A stretch of 9,462 nt of DNA from Treponema sp. (GTDB lineage: Bacteria > Spirochaetota > Spirochaetia > Treponematales > Treponemataceae), in the NCBI GenBank assembly GCA_017613485.1, contig JAGADS010000006.1:1-9462 (forward strand), read 5' to 3'. The position numbers were made by a program, and so were the translations under genes. Shown here in pieces: positions 6,543 to 9,462 of this stretch (within the stretch, counting starts at the first letter, position 1; each line of letters opens with the position of its first letter). The notes below the pieces were generated by a model. It was not told where the DNA came from and searched no databases. It worked only from the letters and a program-made list of their open reading frames with translations.

Positions 6543-6589
6543 AAAAATTAGGGCTGATAAAACCTCTCCGCGTTTTATTTCTCAGCCCT
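6543..6589 (-). terminator. Strong hairpin terminator between two ArdC-like genes
   Basis: On the - strand AGGGCTGA (6589-6582) pairs exactly with TCAGCCCT (6557-6550), and an inner stem TAAAAC/GTTTTA (6577-6572, 6563-6558) with a 4-base bulge closes an 8-base loop. AATTTTT follows at 6549-6543. It lies after the stop of the 579-residue gene and just ahead of the ribosome binding site of the 497-residue gene, so it probably limits expression of the last two genes of the block. Confidence 0.75.
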
Positions 6590-6604
6590 ATGGATGATGT
6601 CCAG

Positions 6605-8344
6605 TCAGCCGATGTCAATAGCGTTGTCCGACTTCTGGATTTCTTTCTGTATGTTCCTGTCCTTTGTCTGTTCCATTGATCTGGTTGCCTCAGCTGCACT
6701 GAGAAGAAGGTTGTTAGCTCCGCTCTCGATGGCCGCTGAGAAGCTGTTGTACTTGAAGTTGCTTGAAAGTTCCTTCTCCATTCCGATGGTCTTTTCCCTC
6801 ACGGCCTCAACCGTCTTCCTGTTCGTCTCGAACTGGCATCCAGCCTTGGTAGCCGCCTCATAAGCCGCGAAGTACTCTTTGGGGCTCATGTTCGGGTCTG
6901 TTGCGGAAATCTTGGCATCCGGAACTGTCTCCGGAGCCTGTCCAGGACTGACTTTATCAGGATCAATGACGGCGGACATCGGATAGAGGTGATAATAGTT
7001 TATGCTGTTTTTTTCCTTGTCATAGCTTGTAAGCTCAAAGTTCGGGGATCCCTTTCTGATGTTCTTCTCACCGGCCTGACGGTATGTGATGAGCCTTACG
7101 GAACCACTCGCATCCGGCTCAAGTCCAAGTTCTGCTGCTTTCTTCTGTGCCACAAGCTGATTCACACCGGTGAATACCTGCCCTTTGGTAAACGAGCGGA
7201 CAGCCACAGGTTTCATTGTAATTTTGCCTGAAGCATCAGCTCCATCCATGGAAAATGCAGGAAGACTTCCGTCCTTTACCGCATTCATAAAAGTCTTTAC
7301 ATTGCCCCTGAATATGACGTATCCGAGACGATTCGGGGCAATTGCTTTCTTTCCTTCAGCCTTTGCTGAACCTTCTGTCTGATTTACATTTCCTTCTGCC
7401 ATAGTATTTTCCTCCTTTCTGGCATTGATTATATTTTCAGAATCCATAATGGATTTCTGTTTTACTGAGTTGATGCAGTCTGGCTTTCTTGCCGTCGGAA
7501 ATACCATCTTCTGAATCTTAGTTTTTTCCTTGATGCTGTAACCTTCTTTAGTAAGCCAGTTTCGCATATCCTCTCTGTCTGATTCAGGAACATGATAGTT
7601 GAAAAGTTCACTTGCAATTTTGTCTGGATTATCTTTATAAGAAATGTGTCTGCTGAAAATATTAAAGTATTTGTCAAAATTATCTTTTGTGATTTCAAGA
7701 TTCCCTATTTCAACATCATTATCCAGTATGAATTCCTCTGTTGACAAAACACTGTTTGTGTCATACACTGGATTAAAAGGTAGGGACTTATGTTCCGAGC
7801 TGGAAAGAAGTTCTTTTACTTCTTTCACCACATGACTGTCTCCGGTATTTATGCCGAACGCAGTTACTCGGCTGACTTCTTTATCCAAGTAGATAATGTC
7901 GTCAGCCGTTTTTATTTGTTGAACGAAATCAGATATATCCTTGTTGTGAAGGCTCATTGCTATATTCTCGCCTTCCTTGTAAATTATGACCGACTCGACA
8001 GTTCTTGTGTGATTATTCGTTGTGTTTACGAAGGATTTGCCATAAACGTGAACAGGCTTGAAACTTTCGCTTTTTTCATCGAAAGTTTCTTTCTCAAGTA
8101 CAATTAACGGATTTTCAAGAGTCCGACGGATAGCAAGCATCAGATTATTCCTGTTTGCAGGGCATAGTTTGATGAACTGGCTACTTCCCAATTTTACGGT
8201 TTCAACTGGTGTTTCTATTATTCCGTTTCCAAATATCTTATTGTAGTTTTCCCTTGAATATACGACAGGTATGAATTTCTCCGCCGTTATCTGCATTGCA
8301 TCTTCCAGAAAGCTCCTTATTTCTTTTGGTATCATTTTTTTCAT
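6605..8344 (-). CDS. PBECR-nuclease/ArdC-like fusion polyvalent protein (579 aa)
   Basis: Three parts can be seen. Residues 1-155 match the free toxin-like protein at 3900-4328: TVKLG (49-53), NRNNLMLAIRRTLENP (64-79), VYGKSFV (100-106), SLHNKDISDF (131-140, His133). Residues 160-310 are acidic and unrecognised. Residues 340-525 are ArdC-N-like: GSLPAFS (359-365), KGQVFTGVNQL (387-397), ITYRQA (419-424), NIRKGSPNFELTSYD (428-442), NYYHLYP (449-455). ArdC's N-terminal domain binds ssDNA and protects incoming DNA from restriction. A final block, TDPNM...YFAAYEAATKAGCQFETN (482-508), is shared with both paralogues. ATG 8344 has AAGGAG about 9 bases upstream. An internal ATG at 7402 (Met315) has a perfect Shine-Dalgarno, so a 265-residue ArdC-like product may also be made. 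The 5' half is visibly more AT-rich than the 3' half. Confidence 0.65.
   Translation of the reverse strand: MKKMIPKEIRSFLEDAMQITAEKFIPVVYSRENYNKIFGNGIIETPVETVKLGSSQFIKLCPANRNNLMLAIRRTLENPLIVLEKETFDEKSESFKPVHVYGKSFVNTTNNHTRTVESVIIYKEGENIAMSLHNKDISDFVQQIKTADDIIYLDKEVSRVTAFGINTGDSHVVKEVKELLSSSEHKSLPFNPVYDTNSVLSTEEFILDNDVEIGNLEITKDNFDKYFNIFSRHISYKDNPDKIASELFNYHVPESDREDMRNWLTKEGYSIKEKTKIQKMVFPTARKPDCINSVKQKSIMDSENIINARKEENTMAEGNVNQTEGSAKAEGKKAIAPNRLGYVIFRGNVKTFMNAVKDGSLPAFSMDGADASGKITMKPVAVRSFTKGQVFTGVNQLVAQKKAAELGLEPDASGSVRLITYRQAGEKNIRKGSPNFELTSYDKEKNSINYYHLYPMSAVIDPDKVSPGQAPETVPDAKISATDPNMSPKEYFAAYEAATKAGCQFETNRKTVEAVREKTIGMEKELSSNFKYNSFSAAIESGANNLLLSAAEATRSMEQTKDRNIQKEIQKSDNAIDIG
6830..6864 (-). 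repeat. 35-bp exact repeat, copy 1 (ArdC-like paralogues)
   Basis: These 35 bases are identical to 8662-8696. They encode the YEAATKAGCQF block of the shared C-terminal segment. They are the longest exact match I found within a longer, strongly similar stretch shared by the two genes (about 6780-7330 and 8610-9130). Confidence 0.85.
7400..7418 (-). promoter_or_regulatory. Perfect internal Shine-Dalgarno and ATG within the fusion gene
   Basis: On the - strand AAAGGAGG (7418-7411) is followed after 8 bases by ATG (7402-7400), Met315 of the 579-residue frame (MAEGNVNQTEG). This is the strongest ribosome binding site in the window and sits exactly where the ArdC-like half begins. It would yield a 265-residue protein (7402 to 6605) without the nuclease-like domain. 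Confidence 0.6.
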
Positions 8345-8379
8345 TAAGCTATCTCCTTGACACCCATTTTCTTTTCCAT
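8344..8379 (-). CDS. Possible 11-codon leader ORF overlapping the fusion gene start
   Basis: ATG 8379 opens MEKKMGVKEIA and stops at TAA 8346-8344, overlapping the next ATG as TAATG. AGGAG lies about 11 bases before it. Such overlaps couple translation to the following gene. The ORF is in the same frame as the preceding ArdC-like gene, two stops downstream, so it may instead be a remnant of that gene or chance. Confidence 0.25.
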   Translation of the reverse strand: MEKKMGVKEIA

Positions 8380-8460
8380 CTTTAAACCGTCTCCTGATTG
8401 ATACTCTCGCTTGCTGCTAGTTCGCACTCTCTCCGATTCCTGTCAGTTAATCTGCGGGCA

Positions 8461-9462
8461 CTATCTGTCCACTCCGCGGTCATTGCACCGAGTTCTCGGA
8501 TGCAGCTCTGCGTTTATATTCCTGGCCTTATCAAGGATTATCTTCTTTGACCTTGAGCCGATTGATGCGGAAAGAGAATTGTAATTCTCTGTTTTCAGCA
8601 GTTCCTTTTCCATCGCCACCAACTTTTCCCTCACAGCCTCAACCGTTTTCCTGTTGGTCCTGAACTGGCATCCAGCCTTGGTAGCCGCCTCATAAGACGC
8701 GAAATAATCAACAGGGGCAATATCAGGGGCCTCCGCCTTTATGACGGCACTGGGAATGACCAGAGGTTTATGGGGAGGAGGAAGCTTGCTTTCATCGATG
8801 ATTCCCTTAACAGAATAGAGGTGATAGTAATTCATCCTGTTGTTTGCGCCGTCATAGCTCGTAAGGTCGAAATGCGGGGTCCCTTTCCTGATGTTCTTTT
8901 CTCCCGCCTGACGATATGTAATGACGTTTATGGAGCCTCGTGCATCCGGCTCAAGCCCGAGTTCTGCAGCTTTCTTCTGTGCCACAAGCTGATTGAGTCC
9001 GGTAAAGAGCTGTCCCTTGAGGTAGGAACGTACGGCCGCCGGCCTGATTGTGATTCCTCCGTCCGGAGAAAATCCGTCCTTTGGAAGAGCGGGAAGGCTT
9101 CCGTCACGGGCACCACTGATGATGCTCGCTACATTTCCGGAGAAAATTTCAATTCCGCGGTTTCCGCCTGGTTTTCTCTCCGGAGAAAGTTTCATGGAAA
9201 GAGGCTTGTCTGGTGTGACAGAAATTTCCGGAACGTCCCTTCCGTTAAGAAGGTCCTTTACAGGTGAGACGATAAACTCATTCAGTTTCTGAAAATCGGA
9301 AGCGGAAAGACGTTCTCCACGCTCTGAAAGCTCGCTGTAAACGTATGCGGAAACTTCAAGATCCCAGTTGATGACCTTATCCCTTGCAATCTCCCCGTTT
9401 TCTTTAGCGATTTTCTCAAGCACCTGAGCCGCAACCTTTCCCGCAATCCGGGCATGACACTC
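8461..9462 (-). CDS. ArdC-like polyvalent protein, 5' end outside the window
   Basis: The frame is open to the window edge, giving 333 visible residues. A GTG at 9423 could start it, but the 13 codons before it (ECHARIAGKVAAQ) continue the same helical pattern and no ribosome binding site precedes the GTG, so the gene is probably longer. Counting from 9462, residues 1-90 are helical and charged. About 110-315 is the ArdC-N-like region plus shared tail: GSLPALP, KGQLFTGLNQL, ITYRQA, NIRKGTPHFDLTSYD, NYYHLYS and YFASYEAATKAGCQFRTN. It is very close to the C-terminal half of the 579-residue protein, at DNA level too. The last 15 residues (HPRTRCNDRGVDR) look out of character, and the +1 frame stays open for 43 more codons to 8382, so the end may be frameshifted. 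Confidence 0.65.
   Translation of the reverse strand, partial: ECHARIAGKVAAQVLEKIAKENGEIARDKVINWDLEVSAYVYSELSERGERLSASDFQKLNEFIVSPVKDLLNGRDVPEISVTPDKPLSMKLSPERKPGGNRGIEIFSGNVASIISGARDGSLPALPKDGFSPDGGITIRPAAVRSYLKGQLFTGLNQLVAQKKAAELGLEPDARGSINVITYRQAGEKNIRKGTPHFDLTSYDGANNRMNYYHLYSVKGIIDESKLPPPHKPLVIPSAVIKAEAPDIAPVDYFASYEAATKAGCQFRTNRKTVEAVREKLVAMEKELLKTENYNSLSASIGSRSKKIILDKARNINAELHPRTRCNDRGVDR
8662..8696 (-). repeat. 35-bp exact repeat, copy 2 (ArdC-like paralogues)
   Basis: Identical to 6830-6864, in the same orientation and the same codon frame of the paralogous gene 1.8 kb away. Flanking sequence is similar but broken by scattered changes, many at third positions. Confidence 0.85.

Noticed and set aside
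6590..6618. TTGACA on the - strand (6618-6613) as a promoter for the 497-residue gene
   Set aside because: No acceptable -10 lies at the right distance, and a terminator would follow at once.
8770..9267. 165-codon + strand ORF
   Set aside because: It is antisense to the edge ArdC-like gene, and a similar antisense ORF occurs opposite the paralogue (6989-7231), as expected from shared codon bias and not from a gene.
1..9462. CRISPR arrays, tRNA or rRNA genes, insertion sequences, attachment sites
   Set aside because: No regularly spaced short repeats, no cloverleaf with CCA end, no transposase and no matching direct repeats at element ends were seen.

Overview
The window looks like part of an integrative conjugative element or conjugative plasmid from a Gram-negative-type bacterium. 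Three genes have lipoprotein signal peptides, most starts have good AGGAG-type ribosome binding sites, and the transfer gene is of the TrbL/VirB6 type. The overall feel (medium GC, AT-rich intergenic DNA, several lipoproteins) would fit a Treponema-like spirochaete, but nothing here fixes the host and I hold that weakly.

Layout. Bases 1-2177 (+ strand) are the end of a transfer operon: the last codons of an unknown gene, a 597-residue TrbL/VirB6-like channel protein, and a small DUF4406 protein starting 1 base after its stop. Bases 2265-3520 (- strand) hold two lipoprotein genes convergent with that operon. An AT-rich divergent promoter region (3521-3665) separates them from a + strand pair: a 74-residue HTH protein followed 9 bases later by a 142-residue protein that looks like a stand-alone nuclease toxin of the PBECR (phage Barnase/EndoU/ColicinE5-D/RelE) kind. 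From 9462 down to 4465 (- strand) runs a block of three paralogous large proteins carrying a divergent ArdC N-terminal-like (ssDNA-binding, anti-restriction) region, followed by a secreted thermonuclease lipoprotein. A promoter and a rho-independent terminator on the - strand bracket a roughly 100-base interval (4380-4280) that may encode a small RNA antisense to the 3' end of the toxin gene.

How it may fit together. The TrbL-like protein belongs to the mating channel. The ArdC-like proteins resemble the 'polyvalent proteins' of conjugative elements and phages, which protect incoming DNA or act on the recipient. The most interesting point is that the same nuclease-like domain occurs twice: free, beside an HTH partner (toxin-antitoxin layout), and fused to the N terminus of the middle ArdC-like protein. 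That fusion has an AT-rich front half and, exactly at the junction, a perfect internal Shine-Dalgarno and ATG, as if a toxin module had been placed in frame ahead of an ardC-like gene that kept its own start. The ArdC-like paralogues share up to 35 identical bases in a row, so their duplication or gene conversion is fairly recent.
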